A DNA stretch of 64,000 nt from Cruorifilaria tuberocauda (Eukaryota; Nematoda; Chromadorea; Rhabditida; Onchocercidae), in the NCBI GenBank assembly GCA_013365365.1, contig JABVXU010000031.1:186001-250000 (forward strand), read 5' to 3'. Shown one piece after another: positions 22,773 to 36,000 of this stretch. Under the pieces are notes generated by a model. The model did not search any database. It was not told where the DNA came from and worked only from the letters and a program-made list of their open reading frames with translations. A program made the position numbers and the translations under genes. The stretch's first letter is position 1, and every line of letters begins with the position of its first letter.

Positions 22773-25159
22773 TTAACGCAACATTTCGCCAGTTTTACTA
22801 GTTGAATTTGATGCCTTCGGTTGCGGTACTTGTTGACACTTTCCTAAACTTCCAAATTGTTGCCCGTTTCCCCTAACAAAAAAGATTAATTCGCACCATA
22901 AACTACATGAATAATGCACTATCAAGATTAAAACTCATCACTAAAGAGGGCTTATAAACTTCTGAAAAAAATTATCATTTATTGATTAAAATAAAATAAA
23001 ACTAAAATATTTGACTGATGGGAAACCGACTGTCAAAATATTTCAAATGAAATCTCAAATTCATTTACACTCACTCAGCTCAGCATTCCGAAAAAAATTG
23101 AGGTAAAGAAGTAAGGAATTAGCGGATTTACCTAGCTTCCTTTTCATCTTTCTCCCGTTGTTCGTGAGCAAGATATGCAGTATTTGACAGAAAGGCCAAC
23201 AATCCTTTATGACATCGATTTGCGTAGTGACCTTTTTCACCACACTAAAAAATATGGATAGCAATGATATAAAGTACCAAATATAAAGTGTTAGCATATT
23301 TTAAAAAATACGAAGATGTATTGCCCATAATATAACAAGTTAGTACTAAGAAATTTAATAATCTTCCGCATTTATTTTTCTGAATAAACTTTAGTCAAGT
23401 AAGACAAACTTTATACAGTAAATCGAAAAAAGTGCATAAATATGTTCCAGCGAAAAATAAAAGTAAGTTTCACAAGAAATAAATTTCCTGAGAAAAACCA
23501 GTAAGAATGATTCGGTAAGAAAAAAAAACAAACGAACTGTTTAATGAAATATATATCTCAATATTTTTTCAATTTTTACTTACCTTATAGCAGGTTACGT
23601 CTGAAAGTGCTTTTTTCTCGGAAAGGGCCACCAATTCTTGTGATATCTGTGCATTTACTTTTGACGAATCCAACAAGGGTAACTGAGTTTGAGTAGGCAA
23701 ATGAGGACAATATGTTGCCTGAAAATGCTTCTTTCTTGCAAACAATAATTAGTCAATTACAATCTATCCACTGCATCGCAGAGAAGCACTTTTGATACAT
23801 AAAAATGTATCTAAATCATCTATCAGTACCAAAATTAAATTCAAAGAAAATTAAAGGTCGAAATTGGAAAAAATTTAATTAAAACCTTGTGGCCTCTTTC
23901 ATGACAATTGTGACATACTATTCCAATGTTATATTGTCCTCGTGCTCGAAGAATTTGAGTCGTGTCAACAGGTGGGATATTGAAAGACGGATGAGCATAT
24001 TTACAGTCCTTTCCATCTGGACAAAAACCTGCCAAATAGTTAGGACAAAGAACACGCCGACGATGCCGATGCTTACAAAATGGACCTAAAATGATACAAA
24101 AAGTAACATTCTTTAAATATAAATATCCTTAAAAGAACATATTTTTAAACGATCTTCTAAAATAATGCGCATTTTAGAAAGGAACTATTCTTACCATGTC
24201 GACAGAATCCACGATCGTACCATGGACAATCTTTGATTTTACTTTCGGGATCAATGTGTCGAAAAGGACATTCACGATTACTACAAGCCACTGAAATTGA
24301 AATAAATAGTGAGAACGGGTAACCAGAACTTATTTTTTATCCAAATATTTCTTCATGAACTGCTCCAATTTTAGATAAAACTTATTTGTCGATACTCTCT
24401 TAATTTAAATTAAAAAGTAGATTTTGAAAAAATCATCCAAAATATTCGCAATATATTAAGAAAAAAACTTACTGTATTTTGAGAAAAAAAAACATTCCGG
24501 CATTTTACTTAAATCATACTCATGCAAAAATTCGCATTGGTCGCCTTTTTTACATAATCCACGTAACCAATGTTTACATACCACAGCCTAGAAAAATGTT
24601 TTTTTTTAAACATACAAGTAAAATAGCAAGTATATGAAGTTTCGCAGTTATTTTAAATGTGAACGGAAGACATGACGAGAATGCATCAGATACAAAACTA
24701 TTTTTAATATGAAAACGCTATTAGCAGAATAGAAACATATGATGCGACAACATCATACCTTATCTCCAACGATGTGCCTCAGTGGGCAAACAGCTCCCAT
24801 TGCACATGTACCTTGTTCATTACGTATACATACCCCGCGACCACTTTTGTCCATTCCAGGAAATGGAGCCTAAAATTTCGCAACCTGACAAACTTAGTAA
24901 GCGTTATTTAAAATATTAGTTGGAGATAAATCTCAAAGATCAAAAAATTCTTAGTGAAATGACTCTCTGTTTAATTCAGTTATTAGCCCCACACATAATC
25001 AAGCAAAAAAAGGACTTCTCTTGCTCCACGCTGCTGCAATAACATTTCTTCGACATCCAATAAAGCACATGATATCCCGGACATGTAATCTTCCATTGTA
25101 AGTGGAGTACTGCTAAATGGCGAATAATAATGATAAGGCGTCGCTGTCATTGCTGTCAT
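22773..25159 (-). CDS. CPSF4: cleavage and polyadenylation specificity factor 30-kDa subunit (CPSF30/CPSF4)
   Basis: Eight minus-strand exons, about 344 residues; ATG at 25159, TAA at 22773. After a Tyr/Ser-rich N-terminus ending in PFPGMDKSG there are five CCCH zinc fingers in the family order, including [39 protein letters not shown] and [19 protein letters not shown]. Two CCHC zinc knuckles follow: [14 protein letters not shown], built across an exon junction near 23885, and [18 protein letters not shown]30 recognises the AAUAAA signal within the CPSF complex during nuclear pre-mRNA 3'-end formation. The spacing between knuckles contains an extra, poorly conserved segment (about 23587-23720). 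An acceptor-like TTTCAG lies 11 bases before the start. Identity is certain; individual splice sites are hand-made. Confidence 0.96.
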
Positions 25160-25176
25160 TTTGTGCTTCTCTGAAA
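25160..25176 (-). other. putative trans-splice acceptor of CPSF4
   Basis: On the minus strand GTTTCAG ends at 25171, leaving a leader of 11 bases before the ATG at 25159. This is a typical spacing for a nematode spliced-leader site. It is inferred from sequence only. Confidence 0.45.
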
Positions 25177-25273
25177 CCTACAAAACATTTTTCCAATCTT
25201 TCTAATTAATGCTTTAAAAAATTTGTTCAGTTATTCCTAAAAAGTTCATCGAAGTATAAGACAGTTTACCACC

Positions 25274-25339
25274 CAGTACAGAAGAGACTCATAACAGATG
25301 ATGTCCGGACATTATCTGTTATGAGTCTCTTTAGTATTG
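25274..25339. repeat. near-perfect 48-bp palindrome inside a 66-bp hairpin
   Basis: The central 48 bases (25283-25330) consist of 17-bp arms AGAGACTCATAACAGAT and its exact reverse complement. They flank a core, ATGTCCGGACAT, that is itself palindromic. Only one position (25300/25313) is unpaired as DNA, and it is G-U in plus-strand RNA. Pairing continues imperfectly to 25274 and 25339. The element sits about 115 bases upstream of the CPSF4 start. It could be a miniature inverted-repeat element, an RNA hairpin or a palindromic binding site. Confidence 0.9.
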
Positions 25340-25595
25340 AATGGCAAACTTTTTGAGTATCCGCTGGGAAGAACGATTCAATGGTTCAGATCGAACTTTT
25401 TAATATTACAGCATTTTTTGAGTTCTTCCAGGCATAGTCAATCCACAGACTCCATCGCTTATCCTTTATTTATTGTCATAAATTCCCACTATCTTCACAA
25501 TATATTCGAATATTATTATTACACTTTTAACCACAGCAACATATAAGATGATGATTTTCAGATAACAATGCAAAATGTAAAATAAGAACTTGATC

Positions 25596-25870
25596 ATTTA
25601 CTCGTACTATTTGTTTAAGTATTGCAATGTTTTTTGCTTCAGTAATATCCGCCAAAGACGAAAAAAAGAATGAACACACAAAAAACTCACATAGAAAACA
25701 CTTCACGTAAAAAATAAAATACCGGCAACCTTCTGATATATTCAGCAAACTGATAATCAGACCATGCTATGAAAAGCTTTTCGTCCCAGCATTTTTGAGA
25801 ATACATTTGAGCGGAAAGTAATATATATATTCCATGGCTTTGAGGTTGTAAAATATTGAACTGTACTTTG
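25596..25870 (-). other. two orphan exon-like segments
   Basis: On the minus strand, about 25724-25869 reads as an open segment after a GATAG acceptor. It contains SQKCWDEKLFIAWSDYQFAE and ends at AGAAG|GTTGCC. A second segment (about 25596-25660) contains LADITEAKNIAILKQIVRV and ends near a GTAAAT donor. I recognise no family, and no start or stop exon was found. They may be alternative 5' exons of CPSF4, remnants of another gene, or chance. Confidence 0.2.
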
Positions 25871-27072
25871 CCTATCACTCAAATGTAATGTACGTGGTAT
25901 ATTCATGGAATCTAGATGTTGTTACCACTTCGCAACTTTCTCAATGCCTACTACACAATTTAACCATTCAATCCAATTTTAGATCCACAAGCAGTACGGT
26001 TTAAAATACTCCTGACTTGTGATACAGAAAATATCCTCATATATTACTTCACATAACAATTATTTTCCAAAATCTCAGTTCATTTCTTCAGAATTATCTT
26101 TATTGAGGACAATCTTAGATATGATTGGAATTGTCATAAGGTGAAACCATTAAAATTTAAAACGAGTTGTTTATTTACAAAAATTCATACTAAACCTGTC
26201 GAATATCCAAAGAATTAAATGGAATTTTGTTCTCTATTTAATGCGATTACTTTTGCAAAATTTCCGCAGACTTTTTAAATTCTCGTTGATTCTGAAATTT
26301 TGAATATACTTAACAGTTATCAAATCAAGCAAGAACTCATATTCAAGAAATTACAAATTAACATAAAATTTAACAGGTTTAGTAATGCAATATAACAGCA
26401 GAAAAAATATTTACTCGCAACTAAATGGACAAATAACATCTGAACTGGTAAAAAAAATTCAACGGACGGACAACCAATTACAAATCCAAGAATAGCAAAA
26501 GAGATTCATTCATGCACAACAATAAAATCTGAATCGCCCCAAAAAGAGGAAAATCATTGAGGCTTTAAAATTTTATTAAAAATAGAATTTCTTTCTGAAT
26601 TTAAAATGAACTTTAAATAATAACACTATTAAAGAATGAACATATATGCATATTATTATTATTCCTCAAAATATATATACATTGCTCAAAGATCGAAAAG
26701 GTAAATGCTCAAATCACTTTCTTGAGGAGGAGATTCTGTTTAAATAATAGAAGTTTTTACATTTCAAACATTCCAACAAAAAACATTTTGAAGAGAAAGA
26801 ATTCTACAAATTGAGAAACATTTTTGAAAACATTAACAAAAATACAACGGATATCATTAACAACAGTAGCTTTAGAAAAAATGTGAATTCACTGAAAAAT
26901 TTTTGGAAGTGGAGCAGTTCTTGGAGTAAAAAGATCAAATTTTCCTAAGCTTTAAATTAATAATTTATTGCAAAATGTTTAAAGATACAATTGTCAACAA
27001 TTTCTTAGCAAAAAATAAGAAAAACTGGATGGCTTGGAGAATTGAATTTCATCTTGAATATTCAAACTCATT

Positions 27073-30000
27073 TTACGCCTTTTGCCCATGCACACGAAAA
27101 CGATACAAGCACGTGTAGTCTGAACCCCAATTTGATTGCACCACCAATTCGACTATTGACACCGGTGTTTTAAGGTCGTTCTACAAAAAGTACGTTTTGA
27201 TATAACGAGGCGACTATATTTTATACTAATATTTATTTCTTGCCTACTCCATATGATATTTTTTATCGCTTTTATGTTTTATGTTAGATATCTTTTATGT
27301 TTAGAAATTGAATTTACTCCGTTTTCCTAATTTAAATATTACAAATAACGTATTTAATTAACACGAATAAATACAATTTGTGAAAACAAGGAGAATCATT
27401 AAATGTCATCCAATAAATTTTTATAAAAGGTTTAGAAGACCAAACCTGAGAATGAAATGTTTGTAATGCTCTACTCCTAATATCATATTCATATTGTCCA
27501 ATTAATGATTTCGATTTGAGATTATCCACTGTCTCGTAAGACTGGAAAAAAATCAAAAGCTCGCAAAGTGTCTTAAGTTAATAATTTCACAATCGAGCAA
27601 ATTATCGACTGTACTGATATTTCAACCCACAATCAATAAGTTCAATTTCATTTCTTTGAATAAAGATTTTGACTGAATTTAAAATTTATAGTGAGACACC
27701 GAAAAAGATTAGTAATATCTCAAGACGTAATTAATTTTCCATCTTCCATTCATGACCGAATTTCATGAAGAGATAAAGCAATGAAAAACATACATAAACT
27801 TGGAAAAGTTTGGGTGCACTTTTCAAAACTCCATCTGGATGCAATGTTGAATGCAAATGTTCGTAGCTAATTTCTGTGATATAAATCGGATGCGACAATT
27901 TTATCGTTAGATATCCTTTACCACGAAAAGCCCAGCATTCACCAGCTGCCAAAGGACGATGCTAAAATAAACCTCCAGAGGCTGGAATTTTTCGTGGAGA
28001 TAAAAATATGACCACATAACAAATATATGCATGAATTACCTGAATGACGGCTCTTGGTGAATATGAGGAGTACCAAAGTGGAATTCCAAAGACTGATTCT
28101 AGGCGTGAATTCTCCTTGTATGGCTCGGTACAGCGTGTACTTATAACAGATGCCCCTACAGAGATTTATTTTGGAAAGAAAAAGAAACTAGTTTATATGT
28201 ATCTATTTCGTAACGAGGAAAAGTAATGCACAACAGAATTTCTCCAGAATTTTTAGAATTTTTAGTCATTTATATAACAATTTTTCTTGTTTAAATTTCC
28301 ATCACAAATCAAAATTCAAAAATTAAAAAAAAGATGCAGTACACTACCTGAACTTTCTAGTGCATAATCTACTTTACCAGTCTTATCCGCATCATACGTA
28401 TCCAAAGCATCAGTTATCATTTTATTGATCATTATAAAATCAGATTCCGAAAGTTTGAGAGCAGAACTTAATTTTGTTTCCTGAAAAACTTGAACCTTTC
28501 CGAAGATTTTCAAAAATAAAACTCCAAAAAAATCCTGTCAATTAGCTAATTCCACATTTATATCTTATTTTTTCAAGAGAAAGTCATAACTTACCTCATA
28601 ACTACATTTTTTCAAGAATAATTGTTTTAAAATTGAACTTGAATTCATTGCGAACCTACCGAAATCGCACCATTTTTTTCAGTTATGTGACCTGCAAAAA
28701 GAGCAAGAACCCGATTCTCTACTGCTTTCATAATTTCCAAACGAAATGCCTCTCGTTCTTCATGCGATGCCTTTTCGAACCGATTTAAACTAGATGAAAG
28801 TTCCTGAAATTGTCTAATTTAAGTAATTACATTTGAATAAAAAATACACATATTATTTATTCATGTACGCGTAAGAAGAAATCATGAAACTGCAAAAAGA
28901 GTTCTAGATCAAAAAAAGATAAATCAGTGAATAAGCTATCCAATGACATCAACAACCTTATCAAGGTCGTCCTTAACCTTCTTATTTAGTTCAGCTTTCA
29001 GTTTGTCAAAATCATCGCTCCCTTTTGCATCGCGGATCATTATTGAATGAGTGAATTGTGCAATTTTGGCTTCTTTTTCTTCACGAAGCTAAATCAGATT
29101 CTGTCGTTTAGCGCAGTTTTCAGTATATTTGAATCATATAAATACAATGAATAATAAAAACAGAAATATTAAAAGAGATTCATAATATATTTCGATGATG
29201 TATAATAATCAATTATTTGGCACTTAATATAATGAAGTGTAAGAATTCTAATGCTTCTGTTAAGTATAAATTTTGATTTTTTTTGTGTAATAAGATATAA
29301 TTTCTCTAATCCATAATAAAGCAATTGCAAGGAAAACCATAAAAAACTGTACGTCTGACACTAAAGTTCCAGTTTAAGTCAAAAAAGAAAAAATACTTGA
29401 TCAAACTGGGCGCGTAAATTTCCAACTGCAGATGAAAGCTCCGACAGTTCCTGAAATGTAAGCTAAAATACGAACTAATAAGAAAAAATCACAAAAATAT
29501 GATGGTGTCATTATCCGTACATAGAAAGAATGACATTTCAAAAGAATTATTCCATTTTTCTGTAATATATACAATTCATATTAGATATGGAAAGTGTTAG
29601 GTGGCTAAATTTGTATAAGATGAAGCAATACAAAACGAAATCATACTAACATTGGACAAAGCTGGCCATCCCACATACGGTTGTTCAGAATTACGAATAA
29701 TCTTTTGCGCAATTTCATTCTCGATCTTTCCTGACAGAGTTTCCAATCGCTCTATTAAACGCTTTTCAATATCAAGCAAGCGCTGAAAAAAGAAATAAGA
29801 CATAAAGTTTAAATTTTGAATAATCAAGAGAATATTTGTGTGCAATCTGTGATTTTAATGAGGGAAGCAAATATCTTTGCGAAGATTATTTCATATTAAA
29901 TTTTCCATACCTTAAAACGATTGCTCTGAAACCAAATTTCTTGTTAACAAATATTCTTCGATTGGGCATGGTATTTAATACCAAAATTCAAATAGTCAAA

Positions 30001-33000
30001 TTTGTTAGAATTTATAAAGTAAAAAACGAAATATAAGTAAATGTGATCGAATTAACCAAAAAAGCACACCTTTCTCAATTCTTCGTCATCCGATTTTCTC
30101 AACTTGGCCATATAATTTAAAAAATTTTCGTCACTTTTATATTGGAACAGCTCATTCTCGACTAATGATGATTCTCTTAATCTGGAATTTACATCAATTT
30201 TAATGAAAGTTGATGCGATTAATGTTATCAGGCTAAATACATGGTGGAACAATCTTTGTTAATGCTTATTGCCTTTCCAAGACATGTTTCAGAGCATAAT
30301 CATAGTAGATGTAAAACTTCGTGTTAAATCTGCGGTATTTTTTCACATGAATTATCGAAGCATGAAAATCTTATTGAATATCAAATTTAGTAAAAAATAC
30401 AATACCGTTCATTGGTAGACATCGGAGGAGCACTCTTTTCCACTATCCGTAATGCTTTATGTATATTTTTGTAACGATCTTCTTCTAGTTCTCGTTCGCG
30501 ACGCAATTGTAACACTTCTAACTCTAACGATTCCTACAATTTGAATCTTCGAAATCTAATAGTAATTTACAGCGTAAATTAATCTTGGACAATATTTCAA
30601 TCCTTCCTGCCTCATTCGTCTTCATTTTTTGAAAATTAACATACTCCAGCTTAGATACCTTTTCATGCCTTAAATGTTCCAAAGTCCATTCAGCTTGTTG
30701 CTGGTTGAAGTTGTTTGAACCAATTTTTCCTTTCTGCAAGAAAAGAAACTTAAACATTAATGATGAAAAAAAGAGCTAAGGAAAAAAAATTATAATATTC
30801 TCGATGATCAGGCTTGAGAATAAACTAAATTTTTACAACTTCGAATGAAAAATTTAAAAGCCCACGATATTACAAAAAAGAAGCTATATTTACCGTCTTT
30901 TCATTCACAAATGGAATAAGTTGGGTTGCTATCGAAATGAAGTATGAAGGTAACGCCAATAAAATTTGTACCACAGAACTTATTAAGTTCCGCAAAAACG
31001 AAAATACGTCTATAATATTTTCATAAATATAATCAACTGAAAAATAAGAACATTTAAAAGGTAGTTCAATAATCAAGAAAATTGTGATCCCAATGTTGAA
31101 GAAAAGTCTTGGATTTGAGATACAGCTGTTTTAGAATTAATGTAATTTTGAACTGATTAAATTTTTCTCAAAATAAAACCAGTCACTTTACTTCTGATTT
31201 CTTTCAATTGGCAATTATTTTCATAGTGATAGTAAACCGAAATGAAAAAACTTCTGAAATAATAAGCGCCACGTTTCTTGCCTTCAAGATTTTGTTTGTA
31301 AACAAGAGTAACTGGGAAATTGAAAATTGGCAATTAGTCTCAATAAAAATTTTTCTAAAGAACAAAAGAAATATAAAAACAACAAGAAATAACTATGAAT
31401 CCATTCTGAAATAGGGAATCATGCTACACACTTGTAACCTGTTTCATTAACACTCTCGAAGAAATGACCTAAGTAGATTTTACAAATTGACGGAAAAATA
31501 GTTGATACATAGCAAATAAGCAAAGGAATCTTGATTCAGAAGTAATTTGCAAGCTAAAGGTGAAATTTATATATCAAAGCTGTATAATTCAAAATATATA
31601 AAAAATTATAACCGTAGATATTAGCCCTGACTGATCTTAAAAAAGGATTTCGTTCAGTTTAAAGATAATGCTCGAAGGAAAAGTCGTGGATTTTTTAAAT
31701 TAGTGCCTGTAATCTATCGAATGAACAGATTGAATAACTATATAAGTGTAAATGAGAGAACATAATATTAATCAACCGTCTAGAGCAAATATTACTGTCA
31801 AACATCATTAAAAATAAAGCAAATATCAGAAGACCTTTGGAATCAAAACTATTGCGAAAAAGGCAGATTGTTAAATTCGAATTAAAAAACTGCAAATTTA
31901 AAAGAAAGAATGACTAACCGGTAATGTAAGCATATTTCCCTAACTGAATAACTTCTTCAACAGTTTTCCGAGGATGCACCACTGCGCCATACAACTTAGC
32001 AGGATATAATAAGCGATCATATAGAAAATGGAATACAGCAGATAGCAAATACAAAACATTTCTGAGCACGGAATTTAGACCATGTCCTATTTTCTGCCTC
32101 CATTCTGCTACTTAAAATATTTGACGTATATTAACATAATTCATAAAATAATGATTTTCAAATAAAATATTAAATATTCTGGAGATGCCGATTCATAACT
32201 GCATCTCATTACAAGTTGACCTCATATAAATTTCTGCAAGAAATTACCATCGAAAAAGTTCCACTGGATTTTATCAAATAACTCTGTTCCATCTACCGTT
32301 AGGCCATCATGCCCTAAAATAACATCGTGCATGATACGTAAACACCAGCGAACTGATTTATTTGGTTATCTAGGTAGTCCGACCACTACCTAGATAAACT
32401 TTTAGACATTAAATTTAAGATTCCAAAACCAGTAAAAGTCTTTGTAGACTAATTTTTGTAAAAAATTTTTCCTCTTTTCAAAAGCTTAATGTTATAGTTA
32501 TAATTAAATCAAAATGAATAAATTTCAGGAATGTTACTCTGGATTTTGCTAAACAGTTTCATGTGTATATAAAAACAAACAAATTTCTCAAAGAAACAAA
32601 TTTGAAACTGAACTTACGTTTATAAAACATAACAAGCAATAAAAGTAATATTGCCAAAAGAAATAACCATTTCCAGAATGCTGAAGAGCATATTACTGAA
32701 CTCCGAATAGGAAAAAGATGGCTGAAAAAGACTATTAAAACTACGAGACAGGCAAAACTCGATCAACTGAGTGATGGCCACTAATGATCCTTCATTATAT
32801 TCGAAAGAAAGTCTACGACTGTTATACCTTCTATTATGAGACCCTGCATGAATTCTTTTTGGTCGTTCTATAGCATCTGAAGATTTGAAGTCAGTGACAA
32901 ATCCTGTTCTTTTAACCGGCCTTACTTCTTTGTAATCGACCAACATTGCAGCTTTTGGCCCAAATCTATAAAAAACATGAACATTTAATAAAAGAAAGTG

Positions 33001-36000
33001 AACAAAATCCCAGTTTTCTCTTTTATTAGTTTTACTACGTCTTCTAATAGAAGAGTTTGTGATGAAAAAAGTTTTGGAAATAAATAGAAATGAATTCAGA
33101 TTTTCTAAAAAGTGAAAAGTACAAAGTTCATGAGAAGTCTTGATTTTCACCATATTATACCTTATATATCGGTTTTCTACTTCTACGATTGCCAGTTATT
33201 TTCAAGTACTCGAAAACACTTTTAATTAAGGCGAAATTTTTATCAAAATAAGATATTAGAGATAAAAAATAGTTGAAGGACATAGGGATTATACAGACGC
33301 ACTAAAATTTTGCCTCCCAGAACAGTGGAAATCCATTCGACTGTCTAAATGTTAGCCTACTTCCTAACGTGAGATATATTAAATTGTTCAAAAAACAATA
33401 TGATAATTACATATAAGCCAATGAATAAGCTGCGCGCTCTCGAACACTCTTGGCAATAGAGAATAGCGATGATTGTAGGAAGGCAGGGAAAAGGATGAAA
33501 CCAGTAGTACTGCGCCGTTCTTTTTTTCCGTACCGTTCTGACATCCCGACTGCTTGTTGTTGCAAGGATCTGAAATCAAAGAACAATAATTTAAAAGAAA
33601 AGTTTCATCTTAATTCTAAATAATTCATCAATTCCGTAGTAGCAAAAAGTTCTAACGATGACAGCACAGCTCTTCATAAAGGGAAGCATGAATTTACATA
33701 ATGTGAAATTCTGAAATTTATTCAGGTTTATATAAACTTAGATTTTATACTCTCATAAATTTGATTAAAGGATATAGAAGACAACTTACTGCTTCGACTG
33801 ATTTGAATAAAGATTAATAATATAGAAGAATATAATGAATGGTAGGAAGAGAACATGCTTTATTAAAGCGGAAATAGTGAGAAAGCATGATACAGGAAGC
33901 TCAGATAAGAAATTCGCAAAACGATTGGTATATGGTAATGTTTCGTCATATGGTACATTCTTGTATACAATACGACTGCGCAGATTATAAACTGGATAGC
34001 TGAAACAGAGAATGAAACAGGAAAAAGTGCTAAGAAATAAATATTCGAAATAAATATTGAGAAAGGAATTAAGTAATGATATCACATATTTCGGTAAAAA
34101 TTTCTAGGGAATGTGTAGAGTCATAAAAAACAAATCTGATATCCAAAACAAAAATTTATATAAATACAAATTTTTGAATTTTATTTGCTGATAACGACAC
34201 GTACACTGTCTATATTACCTCAAGTAAACTAAAAATATTCTACCAGAACATAAATTATAGTCCTCCTAGCAAGAACTATTTAGATTCAAAAAAGAAATAC
34301 TAATTGTCAAAACATCGCAGAAATGTATCAAACAGCAAACAAACGAACCTAAAACCATTCAAAATCCATGCAATTCTTGCGGTCATAAATTCAAATGTTT
34401 TTATTGGAGAAAGCGCTGCCATAAAAACAAAGTAAAATAATTTGGAGAAGAATGATTCCACTAATCCTTTGGATAATTTTGCAGTATGAACTGGATGATT
34501 GTTAATTTCTGATCCACGATCCTCCAAGTATTCATAATTGTTAGTCCTTACACGTCGCCGCACATTATGAGTTAAATCATGTCTAAAACATCTCTTTTTC
34601 TTTAAATGAGTGGCAATCACCAACAGTTATATAACAACATTCAGCATAGACGAATTCATGAGTTTAATTAAAGTTAAATCTTTTTTTAAAAGAAAAAATG
34701 ATATTTTAACTACTTTAACGCTACATAATATCACAAATAACAAATTGTATAGTTTAAATTTACAAAAAACTTAATCTTCATAAGTTCGAACAAAGATTAG
34801 AAATAATGATTTCCAGTTAAAACAATTAACAAAAATAGCATACACTGGGCTGAATGAAGAACGCTCATGCCATTTGTATCCATTATAATCATCAGTATAA
34901 TCCATATTCTTCCGTTTTGATATAACTTTTTTTCTGTTTAACAAAACAATTAAAAGTCAAAAAATATAAAAATTTTCATAAGTTAAACCAAATGTATTTA
35001 ATATTTAAAAAAAAATATAGTCTTTGAACCAAGTGCGAAACAAAATGAGAGATGTGGAGTTGTATTTTAGAAATACAAAGGCACTGAACGAGAGTCAAAA
35101 AGATTTGATTTTTTCTTAATTTTCGACTTCTATGACATTTATTTCACAGTTAATAAATTTTATCTGTATAAATCTCTAGTTTAAATGAGGAGAATCGTAG
35201 CGTAGCTAAAACAGCTAGATATGTGGATTTAATTTAAAAAAGCTTATTATTCAAAAATGAATCCCGCGAGAAAAAAAGGAATAATAACTTACTGGACATT
35301 ATTCGCAGAAAAGTAGCCAAGTGTTATCATATTGGCAAGCGATCGTCCTAGCTTATTAGCGAAGGAATTACGCGATTCATTTGTCGCTTGATTATTCCGC
35401 TTTGTCTCCCGGCTTGACCCTCGGAATAGTTCGAATTCACTTTCGTGCTAAAAAAATTCAAACTTCTTTTATATTTAAATTTGCATAAAAATGTATAAAT
35501 TTTTAATGAAAATAAAACTAAAATAAAAAGAAATTTTCAATAAGACTATTATTTTCTGTAAAGAACAAACTACAGCACGATTCTCAAAAATGTTCTGAAT
35601 AAAAAAACTAGGGAATTAATTGCTATTAATTAAAAAAATAACAAAATTATAATGTAATAAGAAATATCGTTGACTGACTTGATGCTCTATTTCATCGTGG
35701 AAGTAAAGAATGAAAATTTTCCCCTTGTTGAATCATTTTTATCAAATAATTACCCACTAAAATCAAGGAAAAAATAAATCTCTGAATCTACAGAATTAAG
35801 TATTAGTGTCTCGGTTTAAGTTTATTACGTTTAATAAAATCAGCAAAAACCAACCCTCATAGTATTCAATGGCTTCTCGTATTGCTTTACACTGTATTTG
35901 TCTTCTTCAAAATCTTAAATATATGTGACATACCAAGCAATTTAATGGAACGAAAATACAGTAAAAACCGAAAATTGTCTTTAAAATCTCGAAACAAAAA

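Larger units (their letters stand above)
25160..27072. other. intergenic region between the UNC-84-like gene and CPSF4
   Basis: 1.9 kb between two minus-strand genes. It contains the hairpin at 25274-25339 and two exon-like open frames at about 25596-25870. The rest (25871-27072) is A/T-rich and shows nothing coding. Confidence 0.55.

Noticed and set aside
30536..30658. Extension of the coiled-coil exon of the SUN gene (KLEYVNFQKMKTNEAGRIE)
   Set aside because: Looks helical but ends out of phase with the next exon; the donor at 30658 (GAAAAG|GTATCT) gives an exact in-frame join, so it is probably intron.
33388..33579. Minus-strand frame reading DPCNNKQSGCQNG
   Set aside because: Out of phase with neighbouring exons; the in-phase reading of the same exon (SLQQQAVGMSERYGKKERRS) belongs to the UNC-84-like gene.
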